The translations under genes and the position numbers were made by a program. Of a DNA stretch of 64,000 nucleotides, positions 1 to 11,365 are shown one piece after another (within the stretch, counting starts at the first letter, position 1; every line of letters starts with the position of its first letter). The notes under the pieces were generated by a model, which worked only from the letters and a program-made list of their open reading frames with translations, was not told the origin of the DNA and made no database searches. This DNA is from Leptodontidium sp. MPI-SDFR-AT-0119. Its lineage: Eukaryota > Ascomycota > Leotiomycetes > Helotiales > Leptodontidiaceae. The stretch spans positions 4,278,001-4,342,000 of the forward strand of contig JAHLEZ010000001.1 in the NCBI GenBank assembly GCA_020726505.1. The letters are read 5' to 3'.

Positions 1-3000
1 GTCGGTCAGCTGCATTGCATTACCTCCTGTACAGTCAGTACTCACACTCTCTCGCCTTGCCTTGCTGGACCCGAGGTTGTCCAGATCAGGCTGAGCAAGC
101 ACATCGAGCCATCGACATCCAGCAGCGGGATTCCAGAAAAAGGGTTGAGTCCGTGCTTCCGCCTCAGACGTCTTGGCCTTGACCTGTTGGCTGGGGTAAG
201 AAGCTACTGAGAAAGTGAAGAAGGGCAGGGGACAGGAGAAGAGAGGAGAGGTGATAATTTATTTCTTGATGCAGCAGCTATGCCGAAGCCTGCTTAGCGC
301 CGTCCCTGTGATTTCTCTCTTGGCTCTCTTCTCTCTTCCTTCATCCTCCACATCTGCAACGTGGGCCGCCCCTCCCTCCCTCCCCAGCCTTGCACAGGGA
401 TCTCTCTGCGGGTAGACTTCGAGATTCCTTCGACACCGAAGAAACCACGAGGCGTCGTGCCTCGAGCCCCTTTTGGTGCCGATCAGATTGTTTTCGTTTT
501 GTTACGGAGCCCCTCTTCCCGAAAGGGCATTTATTTACTTACATGGCCTCCCTGACTGACTGCGACTCTGAGGAAGGGCCCAAAGACTCCTTGCGCCATG
601 TCTCTTGTTGTGCAGGGCCAAAGTGAGACCCAGATTATTCGGACATTATAATGCGCTCTCGAGCAGCCCATTGGCTGGAAACAGTCAGCCCATGCAAAAG
701 CCGACGATTTTCGATTTCGTGTTGCAAACAGCACGGCCCAGAGATCTGAACTCGGTTCCGTGGTGGCTTTCTATTCTCAATAATCTTCCCTTCTCCCAGG
801 ACAGGGGATGGCTCCGCTCCCATGCCATGCCATGCCGCCGGGCATGAGAACTGCAGAGCGAGAAGAGCACATATCGATCCCTGAGATCATCACTACAGTA
901 ATATCACGTCCTTAGCTGCTCCGAAGTTACTTGATGACCGGTCACTCACCAAACGCCTCTAACTTCTGGGTCCTGGAAGACATCATCCCACAACCAATCA
1001 AGCACTTTACGAACGGTATCAGAAGGAGATGCACTGCACTGCGCCGGTAAGCTGGGTCTCTAAAGAGACTATGATTAGTCCAAGTCTAGCGAGCGAGCGT
1101 GCAACCTCACTCGTCTATGCAGCCGTGGATTTGCGGCAACGAACCACACATGGTGTGAAGATGGCTTCTAGATGGCGCGTCATCACACTCCCGGAATGAC
1201 TGTTCCACCCGCTCCCCACTAACGAGTCTAATCCTATATAGGCAGTAATATCTGCCCCAAAACGAAGAATCCCCCTGTCTTGTCCAAAGCCCCATGTAGA
1301 CCCGAGCTCAGATTGTTTCCAGGGAGCTGCAGATGTGGGGTTGAAGGTTTGGACCTGCCCTAGCCTTACCTAGTACTGTGAATCCGACAACGAGAAATCT
1401 TCAAATCATCAGACGGTGGGTTCTGATCTTTTGCATGCTGGGAGGCTGGAACAAGCCGCTTCATCAACCTTCGATAGCATTTTTCAGCGTTGCGGCTAGC
1501 AATAACTGGTTGCAGAGAGCCTGGCCTGGACTCCGTAAGCTTGGCTGCACGCATATCAACAGTAATATGATATGGAAAGGAAATGTAAGATCACACTCCC
1601 GTACGAGGTGTTTCCACGGAGTGTTCAAAACCAACGCTCCCTTTGTGCTTTTTGCCTTTGCGGAGAATCTCTGCGACGTATGACTCGAAGGTTTGTGGTA
1701 AAGTAACAGGCGGCAGCATCCTGGCCCTGGTGTGTCTACGATGATGATGCGATGCAATATGGAAGCCAGGGATCTTGTTGGCTTCAACCTTTTTCTTTTC
1801 TTCTTCTTGCGCTCGCTTGATGATGGTGGGCTATGGACCATCTTCAACGCCCTGGCCAGCCCATGCCTTTCGGCTTCAAAGGCCAAACAAAGCCCCAAGG
1901 AAGTTCTTCGCAGGGGTCCAAAACGTTTTCATCTGCCACCGACCCACTTCCGCAGCCACTCGCCATTTCGAAAGGGTCCTGGGTCACGCTTACCGTACCT
2001 CCTCGTACATTCCAGCCCAGGGCAGCAGCGGTTGGAGTGGACCAGGAAGAGCCCACCATGCGATCTGCTTTGCTTGCCGTGGCCCGGCCTTAAGTGCAGC
2101 CCTTTTGTGCCTCACAGGTTCATGCTGATGTATTATGAACCGTAACGGGGTTGCCGCTGCTTGTGTTTGGGCACGGAGACGCACACCAAAACTCACCTCA
2201 CATTTTGCCGGCATTAACTGGACGGTGCTGGCCACTTGACTGGCTAGAGTGGTCACTTACCACAAAGGAGGGATATCAGAAACAAGATTGTGTTACTATT
2301 CCTGGAGCTAAGATCTCCAAGTGTTCGTCAAACGCGCCCGCTTGTACGTGGTGGAGTGTACTGTATCTCCTGTGAGCTTGTCTCGTCTGACCTGGCTCAG
2401 CGTCATCGCAGGCAGATTCTCCAGCTGGCCTCCTCCTTCCGGGAGTTGAAGGACTCCAGCTAGACCCGTATCCGTATGATGCTCTTGCAAGCTGTAGTCT
2501 CCAGCTAGAGAACTGTCCGCTCTGCAAGTCCCTTCACTAGGCCCGGCTGGGCCTAGGAAAGAGTAAATTACGCCAGAGCCACGCCCCAGGGCTGCTAGCC
2601 AACTACCCCACCGCTGTCAGGATCCAAGCCTTGACTAGCCGATGGCCCATCCCACTTGAGAGCATGGGCCGAAGGCGTCCAATCTCGACAGAGTGGGATA
2701 AGTGAGATATGCAACCCGAGTCGTGCTTATTTTGGTGGAGTGGTGACCGGCATGCAGCTACAGTACTGGGGGCATGGCCCCTAGCCATATTCCCATCCCG
2801 CAAGCGAGACCTGAAATTCTTCCTTGACGATCTATGGACTTGCCAATCCCGGACGCGATTTGCCTTTAAGAATCTTGAATGTGGATATTTGGCGCCGGTG
2901 GGATGGGAAATAACACCCCCTGGACTGTGGTTTTTGCATGCGATTTGTCTCATTTTATTCAGCTTTGTTGATCACCACATTTTGTCTTTTCTTCCAAGCC

Positions 3001-4064
3001 AGCGCCTGGTTCTCCGAGCGAGGCCCTGTCGAACGACTCCATTATTGTTCTGTAGAAAAGGAGCAGAAGGGAGAGGGGGGTTGCCAATGCAAACAGCGGA
3101 AACGCCATGGCTCGGCCTAGCCAAGACAAGACTCGACGGACCAAACCAGCCTTGAAAGAAAGATGGGTTGCAGTGTGTGGGTGAGGGTGTGGGCTGAGAA
3201 TCCACGAGCACAAGATGTGATACGGCCACGTTCGCGCCGTCCGGTTGGTGGTCACTGACCGCCACTCAAAGTCTGCTAAATCACAGTTCCGTCCAATCTG
3301 TCCAATCCGCTCCAATTTACCTACGAAACAAGCTCCAAGCACCGAACACAACACCTGCGCTATCGTGTTCCACTTCTCCCTCTCTATTACTGACACAATC
3401 CGCTTGATCGTCGCACACCTGGGCCGTCTTCGTACGTCGTGCGCCGCCGCTCATCCTTCCCTTCCTTCCCTTTCCCCTTACAACAAACAGCCTGGCCAAC
3501 CCTCCCTATTACCTTACCCTTTCCTCCCTACCAAACTCTACCGTCCCTCCCAACGCATCCAGCCGCGGGATATGGCGCTTGGCCTCCGAACTTGCATGTT
3601 GCAAGCAGCCTTCCTGTGGCCCTTTCCCTGTGTGCAGCCAGGGGGCTCGGTCACTACTTACTGCTTTTACTTTGACCGCCAACAAAGCCATTCCATGCCA
3701 TCCATGATCCATCCCCCAGAACAAAGCTCAGACCCGACGGCGGATTCTCCAGAGGATCCCCTGCTGGTTCGTGGGATCCATGATCCATCATCAGCCAGAT
3801 GACACAGACGACATACCGGAACTTTAAGTCACTTGCAAGGGGGGTAGCGTCCATATTTGTACTTTCCGCTGTCTAGCTTTCTTTGATATGGAGAAGGCCC
3901 TTTCTGTTTCCCATTAGACCACGCACCACTTCAGCCCCTTCCCCTAGACTATGGCCTACTTATTATGAATGATGTCCAGTGGACAATAACATACCTCTCG
4001 CTCTTCGTTTCCTCTCAACACTTCACACCATCAACATCAACATCACAGCACATATACCCTCACG
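1..4064. other. Gene-free stretch with upstream region of the next gene
   Basis: No open frame here has protein-family character or a credible exon structure; the longer frames are short, Ser/Pro/Arg-biased and overlap on both strands. From about 3300 to 4064 the plus strand becomes C- and CT-rich, ending in a CAACAC/ATCAACATCA leader just before the ATG at 4065, which is typical of a filamentous-fungal promoter and 5' leader. The rest holds nothing I can name. Confidence 0.5.
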
Positions 4065-5249
4065 ATGCTAAACACAGGAACATGGGAAGGGAACCCTTTG
4101 GGATACACAACAGTCGAGATGTTACTGGATGATGTCTCGAAGCAGATGGCATCATCAAACCTCACTAGGTATTCTCGCGGATCGAATGGTCAGAAGGCTG
4201 GCGGATCGATGCGTATAGCGAAACCCAGCAGTGCCAGCAACAGCCCCAGAGGATCAGTTGGATTGGGAAGGAGGAGGACTGTGATGACTGATGGGGCGTA
4301 TCGACGAAGACTTGCTATGCTGGAGCAACAGAACGCAATGGCCAGCGGGGGATTCGTGTCAAACGATGGTCTTCAAGTGCCTCCTAGATCAAATCGACCT
4401 GTCAGCTGGCATCCGGCTTCTCATCTCACCCAACAACAATATCAGTCAACATATCAAACTGCACAGCACGATGCCAGCCAGTTCCAGATGTTTGACCTCC
4501 CAGCAAACCATGCTATCTACTCTGGATATGCGTCGCCAAGCTCGACCTTCTCTCCATTATCGATGCCATTCAATGGCTACGAGCAGCCGCAATACTTATA
4601 CCAAGACCAAGACCAAACACCAATCCATTCGAACATCGCCTACCCCGCCCCTCAACAACAGCACCAGCAATTCCAAGAGCAACCGTCACATAACTTCGTA
4701 CCTCAGTCATCTGGAAATACAGACCCAACCATGTACTCCCACTTTGATTGGAACAACTTTGCAACCAACGGCTTCGAGAACTCCTCGACGGCACCACCTA
4801 CACCCGACAACTTCCTACCTATCCAACACCCCGAACCCAACTTTCCAGCCGAGGATTCCATTCCATATCATCCACTATCAGAGCCAGACTCAGATGGTGA
4901 AGAGCTCATTGGTATGGGTCTATATGACACCCCGGAAGTCACCAAGACACCTTCATCAAACCCTGAGTTGGACAACTACCGAGCCTTGATGATGTCGGGC
5001 TTTCTGGGGACTGGTTATGGCAAGGTCGAGTCTACTGGAAAGGGCTTGAAGCTCGAGGAGACATGGAACCCACCACCTAGTGATGACGAAGAAGATGAGG
5101 ATGATGACGAGCAAGACGGAGAAGGAGAAGATGATGATGAACCTCCTGCAAAAGAGCAGTCTGTTGTCGTTGCTGTTCCTCAGCAACATGTCATGCAAAC
5201 CCAGATGGACTTCACAGGTCATGGTTACGGGGGCCCAGGGTGGCTATGA
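4065..5249 (+). CDS. Uncharacterised Gln/Ser-rich protein with acidic C-terminal tract
   Basis: Single uninterrupted frame of 394 residues, longer than any other unspliced frame around it. The N-terminal 90 residues are Ser/Gly/Arg-rich and basic (GLGRRR at about residue 67). Residues about 120-220 are rich in Gln, Tyr and Ser and look disordered. Near residue 280 is a more ordered segment (MGLYDTPE), followed by a short stretch ending GKGLKLEETWNPP, and then an Asp/Glu run of about 30 residues (DDEEDEDDDEQDGEGEDDDE). No signal peptide, membrane segment or catalytic motif is visible. Composition resembles transcription-related or nuclear scaffold proteins, but that is only inference. The start is the first ATG after the CT-rich leader and fits the end of the CAACATCAACATCAC leader. 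I do not recognise the family. Confidence 0.7.
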   Translation: MLNTGTWEGNPLGYTTVEMLLDDVSKQMASSNLTRYSRGSNGQKAGGSMRIAKPSSASNSPRGSVGLGRRRTVMTDGAYRRRLAMLEQQNAMASGGFVSNDGLQVPPRSNRPVSWHPASHLTQQQYQSTYQTAQHDASQFQMFDLPANHAIYSGYASPSSTFSPLSMPFNGYEQPQYLYQDQDQTPIHSNIAYPAPQQQHQQFQEQPSHNFVPQSSGNTDPTMYSHFDWNNFATNGFENSSTAPPTPDNFLPIQHPEPNFPAEDSIPYHPLSEPDSDGEELIGMGLYDTPEVTKTPSSNPELDNYRALMMSGFLGTGYGKVESTGKGLKLEETWNPPPSDDEEDEDDDEQDGEGEDDDEPPAKEQSVVVAVPQQHVMQTQMDFTGHGYGGPGWL

Positions 5250-5728
5250 GGTCACAAGACTTAGAAGATTTTGATTTTATTTGATTTAGCGCGGAGTTTG
5301 GACAGGGCTTGGAGCACCCAGGAATTCGGAACAAGGTTCGCCGGCGTGCGTAGACACAACCCTTCCGTAGAAGCAAAGACAAATGCATTGTACAATTATT
5401 TGTACACCACAAGAATGAAATACAATTCTTCCAGAACATTTTCTCGATTTCCCTTTTCCCTTGCGTGAAGTGATCTACACCTCCTTAATTCAAGTGAGGC
5501 AGCCACATCTGTCCATTCCATTTGCTCGTGAGACCGAGGCGAGAAACCACTCACTCCATTGACCTCATTTAGAGTTTCTTCGCTTATACTAGCGCCCGCA
5601 GAGCCCCAAAGCTTGGCATCAAACCCAAATCTCAAAATTCGCATCTCAATCACGAGTCCCAAAAGGTCCCTATCATCACCCCTCACCAGAAGCTCGCCCA
5701 AATCCCCCTAATATCTTGTCATAACACT
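5250..5728. other. Intergenic, 3' region of unknown gene and upstream region of las1
   Basis: A 479-base gap between two plus-strand genes. It carries T- and A-rich sequence after the stop codon at 5247-5249. I see no frame with family character and no clear TATA box. Confidence 0.4.
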
Positions 5729-6920
5729 ATGAACATGGTACAATACGTCATAACACCCTGGCGCAACGCGCGCGATCTCCTCTCCGTCCGCGAGAATCTC
5801 TACCCGAACTTGACGAATCCAGGGCGGAAAGTCGGAGATGCAGAGCGCAGACATGCGGTTGCTAAGGTGTCGGTGTGGATGCAGAGGGGAAACTGCCCGC
5901 ATTTGGTGGAGAGTACGGCGATTTTGACGGCGGCGGTCTTGAATGATGTGAGGGGGAATGCAACGTATTGTGTGAGGGCTGCGTATGCGGCGGCTTTTTG
6001 TAGGTGAGTTTACAGTACTTGGATACATTTTCTTTGCCGTAGATAGTGTGCTGGAATGGATGTGGACGGAACGAAGTGTATATGATGAGATGAGCAAGTG
6101 GTGCGCACGTGACTTTGTCAACTTCACTTCTCGTCCAAGTTTGACCTGTTCGAGCCATTGGAGATTCTTTGCTTCGACAATTTCCGAGCTATAGCACTGG
6201 AAGTACCACTTCCTCGAGAAAGACTATATTCACTGCTTCCAAGACTTCATGCCACACCTCTCACTCTGTCGACTAACCCAACCCAGATTCGTGACCGGCC
6301 TCCTCGACAGCCACCAAACCAAAAACCGCAAACTCAGCATGTACTCCATAGCCAAGACAATCGGCCTACCCGCAACGTACGTTGAATTGCGCCATCAAGC
6401 AACACACGAAGAGCTCCCCTCGCTGTCCAAACTGCGCACCGCGACCCAGAAAGCCCTCCATTGGATCTGGGATTACTATTGGGTCAAATTACCGCCTGCG
6501 CCGCCTACGAGGCAGGAAGAGTGTGATGCGTTTATGAAGAAGTTGTTTGTGGAAAGAGGGGCAGAGGATAATGCGGGATTGGAAGAAGAGATGGAGAAGT
6601 GGGACACGGATGTTCTACTAAATGCTCTGTGGAAGGTTGATGAGGAGGGTTTGGATAAGCGGACTAGGGAATGGGTGATTGATATGCAAAGGAGGATTGT
6701 AAAAAAGGGAAGAGCCAATTCGGTAGAAAGCGATGGGGAGGTGGAACCACTTGGCAATATTGAGGATATCAGGGCGGAACTTCACCAGATGGAGAAGGTG
6801 CTAGATGAGCAGGACGATGATATGATGGGGGAAAGCGTGTGGATGGATACTTCTCCTGAAAGTAAAAGCTGGGCTATGTGGGAAGGCCCTTGGATGCCGA
6901 AGCCTATTGGGATAGTCTGA
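5729..6920 (+). CDS. las1: Las1 family ribosome-biogenesis endonuclease subunit
   Basis: Two exons, 5729-6003 and 6287-6920, give 302 residues. The 283-nt intron runs from GTGAGT to ACCCAG with a GACTAAC branch point just upstream, and joins an AGA codon. The N terminus carries the Las1 signature: [10 protein letters not shown], then [21 protein letters not shown] at about residues 43-63, then LND; exon 2 continues with RFVTGLLD and the conserved [19 protein letters not shown] segment. The C terminus ends in WMPKPIGIV, also typical. Las1 is known to cleave internal transcribed spacer 2 of pre-rRNA in a complex with the kinase Grc3, in the nucleus. The predicted catalytic Arg-His pair lies in the ELRHQATH motif. 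The protein is shorter than yeast Las1 (about 500 residues), with the loss in the variable middle. A start two codons later (ATG 5735) is equally possible. Confidence 0.85.
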
Positions 6921-9900
6921 GATGGTCCAGCTATGAAAAGGTGTTTGGTAGGACAATGAGAAACATGCCGATTGATGACAAGCACCATTTGGTAACTTTC
7001 GAGCTTATCTGCCCAACAGCTGGATTGCAGATCATGCCATCCCGAAAGACAAATCGGAAGAGAGGATGCCTGACTGGTGATATGAGAACAACTCGAAGGC
7101 TGAGTGCAGACTCTTTTACCACAGCCACGTATCAGAACTGGCACAGACATTTCAATCGGCTTGCGCTAAAAATAACTAGCTTATACTTGCAAAATGCACC
7201 CCAAGATAAGAAAAGGAGAGATGAATGATATCAAAACCCCGATTCTCAAATCTTTTCATCTCATCAAAACTCAGATACTTTGTCAGGCTTACAGTTCACG
7301 ATATAACCTGACAATTGTTCAATGATCCATATCACCATCCCTCTATACACTTCCATCACCGGCTCTAAACGCGGTGGACTTGAGTTTCCAGCAAGTGCCA
7401 ACCTAATGGGATGTTCCCTTCCACGAATCTAGCTCATTGGCTTCCAAGTCTGACAGTATGATCATCCACAGCAGAAGTTTTCTTGCAATTCGCATATTCT
7501 GCTTGTGAAAAGAATAAGCATGTCAACACCAGGAAGAAGGCAGACGTTGGTATCGTACCCCTCACACTTGTCAGTAGACAGGGTGGCTTGGGTTCCACGG
7601 ATCGCACAGCTCGCCTAAGTGTTGTGTACCACCTCACTTCACTCCCGCTTGAACGAGAGGTAAGTGAACGTACAATTCCCATCACCTTCTCACTCTTCTA
7701 TATTTTGTCAAATATAAGCTTTTTCTGCATACGATCTGCATATCCAAGCCAATTCTCCTGCATTGCTCGTGTGCTTCTCTCTCCAAATCCGGGGAGGAAG
7801 GCGAGGAGTAAAGCGCCAAGCCACAAAAGCGGGTCTTGTGCGATTCGCACACCTGCCACTCCATTCCACATCCGCAATGGCGTCGGTCAATATCACTGTC
7901 TTCTCTCCCTTACCGAAGCTATTCCTCTTCACATGCAGAATCTGCGAAATGCAACAAAAGATCTAGCAGGCTCTTTTGGGGTAAAGAGTTGCGTTGTGCG
8001 AGAGGCGTTTTGGACATCTCTGCACGCTTGAAGAAGGAGACTTGTGGTGACAGTTCGCGCTACTATTTGCCTTGCCCCTTTGGTTTTAGAGCGAAGCTTA
8101 CGATTGACCTACTTGGTTTGTTTACAGATTAGTATTATGTTGTTTTCTTCCTTGGGTATGCTTTCACATGCTGGAAATGCGATTTGCAACAAAAGCTGTG
8201 GCTTTTAATTCTCTCATCTAGATGAGGCAATGAGATACAACAGTGGCGAACATGTTACCGCCTCTATTTAGTACTTTCGTCAACTTCATTCGATATGTCT
8301 TCCCGCTTCTTAGTTGCTGCTTATTTTCACTTCTACCTTTATTTCTTCGTAATTAATGAGGGAAAGAAGCTTGAAAATCGAGTCCTCTTGGGATAAGCAC
8401 TCTTACTTTTGGTTTTTTTGCTTTATGGATTTTGGATTTTGAATGACACAGCTACGAATTTGTACTATGGATTGTATCGATCTCAGTTAAGAGTTTAGGC
8501 TAGATTTGCTCAGAGGACGAAGGGAAGTGAAAGCGTTTCTTCTGAATCTTTTAGCGTCGACTGACACACTCTAAAAGTACATTCTATCTGAGCATTAAAC
8601 AAGCGTTCTAGCCTTTCTCTCTGCTTAAACGGTTAAATGGATGCGACATGCAACAAAAATTAAATTCTAGGGACTCTAAACCTTAGACCAAGGGCAGAAA
8701 GCTAGAAAGGCTCCGCAAGGCTCGGAAGCGAAGTGAGCTAAGCAAGAACACTCTTTTAACAGGTTCTGCTTAAACGGCTGAATGATTGCGATGTGCAACA
8801 GAATGAAGTTTTTGGTTTACCGTTGGTAATGCAACTAATGCTAGTTTTGAGATAAAGTTGGTCAGCGTTTTATCTTTTCGGCGGGTTTAGGATTCTCATC
8901 TGACGGAGGTCAATACTCAGTCTCGCGTTCATTTTTGTTCGCACAAATCACATTTTCGTTATCTGCTTTGTATTGATGTATTAAATATCAGGATACTCCT
9001 CAATCTCGATTTTTTACGCAGAAATAGTTAAACAAGTTGGTGGCCCGGAAGCGAAAGGCCAGTCTAGCTGGGATAGATTCCGGGCATTTGCGATTTTAGC
9101 TATCTTACATTGCCTCGTTTCCATGAACTAGCAAGAGCCAGTTAATTTCTTCGTCCTGGAATAGAATTCTCAGAATAGAGAAAGTCGGAGGAAGAGTTTG
9201 GTCACTATGAGCTAGCTCGATCCTGAATCTGAACCAAGCTAGCTCAATCAGACGTGGCACGCCTTTTTTTTCTTTGTTGACTAAAATGCATCGGCTCGAT
9301 GTGCTACAAAAGTTTTGTCTACCTAAAGAAGGTTCGGTTAATAATAGGAGAAATGAAACTACAAATTGCCGACTCGTGGATTGTGTAAGTTGAAATAGGT
9401 ATACCAACCGCACTTGGACGAGAGGAGCAAACTGAGATGCACTTTTAAAAATTGAATTTAATGCTATTCCCACTCATTCCATGAAATAACTCTGCACATC
9501 ATTGTACATGTCTCCCAATTCCTAAATGACTTCTAGGTGTTAAGTCGAAATATCTGAAGGGTGTGGAGGTCAAGAAAGGAAACTACAAACGTATGGAAAC
9601 ATGAGGAAACGTGGTTGGGCTTTTCTGGTAGTTAGCGTGGAAATGAGTACGATGAATTGGGGTCGTCGGTATCCCAAGGACCAAGGCAATATATGAAAGA
9701 GGGTGTGTAATTACAAAGTATGCGAAATGCAACAAAACCTCTCAAGGTGCCTTTTTCGTGCTTGTTGGTATTGATTAAGCGAGGTGCGATGCTATCATAG
9801 GTCCCTGCCTAGAAGTGGGCCGACCTGAAAAACATGAGGATGGAAAAGGGGGTGCGTGATTAGATAACATGCGAAATGCAACAAAGGTAAAATTGGACAT

Positions 9901-10594
9901 GAAAGGTGGATCTAGCTCGGTATTGACCAAGTTGTCCTAACATATTTCACCAAAATTCGGCCGTTCTACTCAACGATGGAGAGTAGCGCCTACCAGCTAC
10001 TTAGATACCGATTTCACCACGACCCCTTCTTTTTCAAACCCACTCGTTAGGTAATTCCCAGTCACGCGGATCCTAGACATATCACATTCAGTATTTTGCA
10101 TATTTTACACTGCTTTGCCGAGCTAAATAGTAAGAAATGAATGTGCACCTCCCGTCCTAGTGTATCAATAGGATAGCCTCCTTTAGTGCTTCTCATCACA
10201 TCACAAAGGCCCAGCACACCCGACAAAACTTGGGCCTAGATCTCTCAACCAAGATTTCGTGGCCTATCCGTGGCATCCAGAATGTTGTTCTTCGGCAAAA
10301 CAACGCCTCTGTCTCCGACCCCTAAGCGAGGCGATCAGCAAACGACTTTGGTGGCATTGCTTCTATCGCCCAACCAGCAGAATAGAGAGATAAGATAAGG
10401 TACACGAATGAGCTTGAAGGTTAGACTTGTCTTCAAAGTAGGATGTGGTAGGTAAGCAATTTTATGCTTAGAACAATCACGATCAATTTCTTCAGCTAAA
10501 AACTGCATTCTACAAGCTGCGATTTAGCACACTATTCCACCACGCCTTTTGCCCCTCATCCGATTTAAGAACCTCCGCCTTTGAATTTACTATA
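6921..10594. other. Gene-free, AT-richer stretch
   Basis: After las1 there is no credible gene for about 3.7 kb. Frames are short and none shows family character. The sequence is richer in A and T than its surroundings and holds the degenerate repeat family described at 7943-9887. The MFS transporter remnant lies at its right edge, so this whole block may be old repetitive or decayed DNA. Confidence 0.5.
7943..9887 (+). repeat. Dispersed degenerate repeat with core TGCGAnnTGCAACAAAA
   Basis: Six copies of one core are seen on the plus strand: 7943-7960, 8178-8195, 8642-8659, 8787-8804 (CAGAA variant), 9721-9738 and 9870-9887. Similarity reaches beyond the core in pairs. The first two share TTCACATGC upstream; copies three and four share CTGCTTAAACGG followed by a similar 10 bases (8621 and 8766); copies five and six share a GTGxGTxATTA block before and GGTATTGA after. 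Copies three and four are 145 bases apart and copies five and six 149 apart. A weaker relative (GATGTGCTACAAAAG) lies near 9300. This suggests a decayed family of about 150-base units. Confidence 0.6.
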
Positions 10595-11365
10595 TCAACT
10601 GACCTTTGTTGCTTCGCTTACTCGCAGAGTGGTTTCATCTTGGCTGGCCTCCCAGCCAAACTTCTTCTCAGCATCCATCTCTCCTCTCTCTAGCCGACGA
10701 GTGTGAGTATCAACATGAGTCTTCCATGCTGGCGTACCAATGTACTTGATACTCCTAGATGCCGTATCGTTAACAATCTCCTCAACTTCTTCAAGGGGCT
10801 TCTGGGCCGTTTCAGGGGACAGGAAGAAGACGTGGATGAGCATCGCCAAGTGGAAGACACCGAAGACAATATACACTTTCCATCTGATGTTCTCGAAAGC
10901 GGGGGGAAGCATGCAAGAGCGAGGTCTGGATTGTCAGGTGATTAATATATGTAATGGTATTTGGAAGTGGGCCTTGACTTACTGAATGCCTAATTGGCTG
11001 AGGTCGAGAGTGCCACTGCTTTCCCTCGTACGCGGAGAGGATAGAGTTCTGAAGGATAAACCCAGGACGCAGGACCCCAGGTAGGTGCATAAGACACGAC
11101 GAACAGGTATGTACAAGCAATCACAGCTTTAGCTGGAGGACCAACAATGGAGATGGATACCCCAAGTGATAGCTCCTTTCAAATAATGTCAGCGAGGGGT
11201 CAAGGAGGACATGAGGAAAATGTACTCACATTGCTAGCAAGCAACGAATCTTCCACGCTTGCTTGGTGGTGCTACCTCAGTGATAAAAAGAGGTGCATGA
11301 GCAGAGCGGATGCTGACGGAGAAGCCGTTGACAATCAATCCGTCCAACTCCTAGACGGGTGTTAG
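10595..11365 (-). pseudogene. Remnant of an MFS hexose/sugar transporter
   Basis: Reading the minus strand, three recognisable pieces of a fungal sugar porter are present. Near 11365-11230 is the TM4-TM5 loop signature (SVSIRSAHAPLFITEVAP, then SKRGRF), followed by a stop codon. At 11150-10985 is TM10-11 (AKAVIACTYLF, VVSYAPTWGPASWVYPSE, LRVRGKAVAL, STSAN), in which the expected Trp codon is TAG at 10992-10990. After an intron-like gap, 10915-10595 holds the C terminus (PPAFENIRWKVYIVFGVF, then SPETAQKPLEEVEEI) but in a frame shifted by one base in a run of C at the exon start. The segments for TM5-TM9 are missing between the first two pieces. Stop codons, frameshift and deletion together mean no functional protein. 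The Trp-to-stop change (G to A) is compatible with repeat-induced point mutation, though one change proves nothing. Confidence 0.75.

Noticed and set aside
1464..1898. Minus-strand open frame of 144 codons
   Set aside because: No recognisable domain, no splice partners, and several other frames are open over the same bases.
3245..3802. Plus-strand open frame of 185 codons upstream of the first gene
   Set aside because: Ser/Pro/Leu-biased, no family character, and lies in the CT-rich promoter/leader region.
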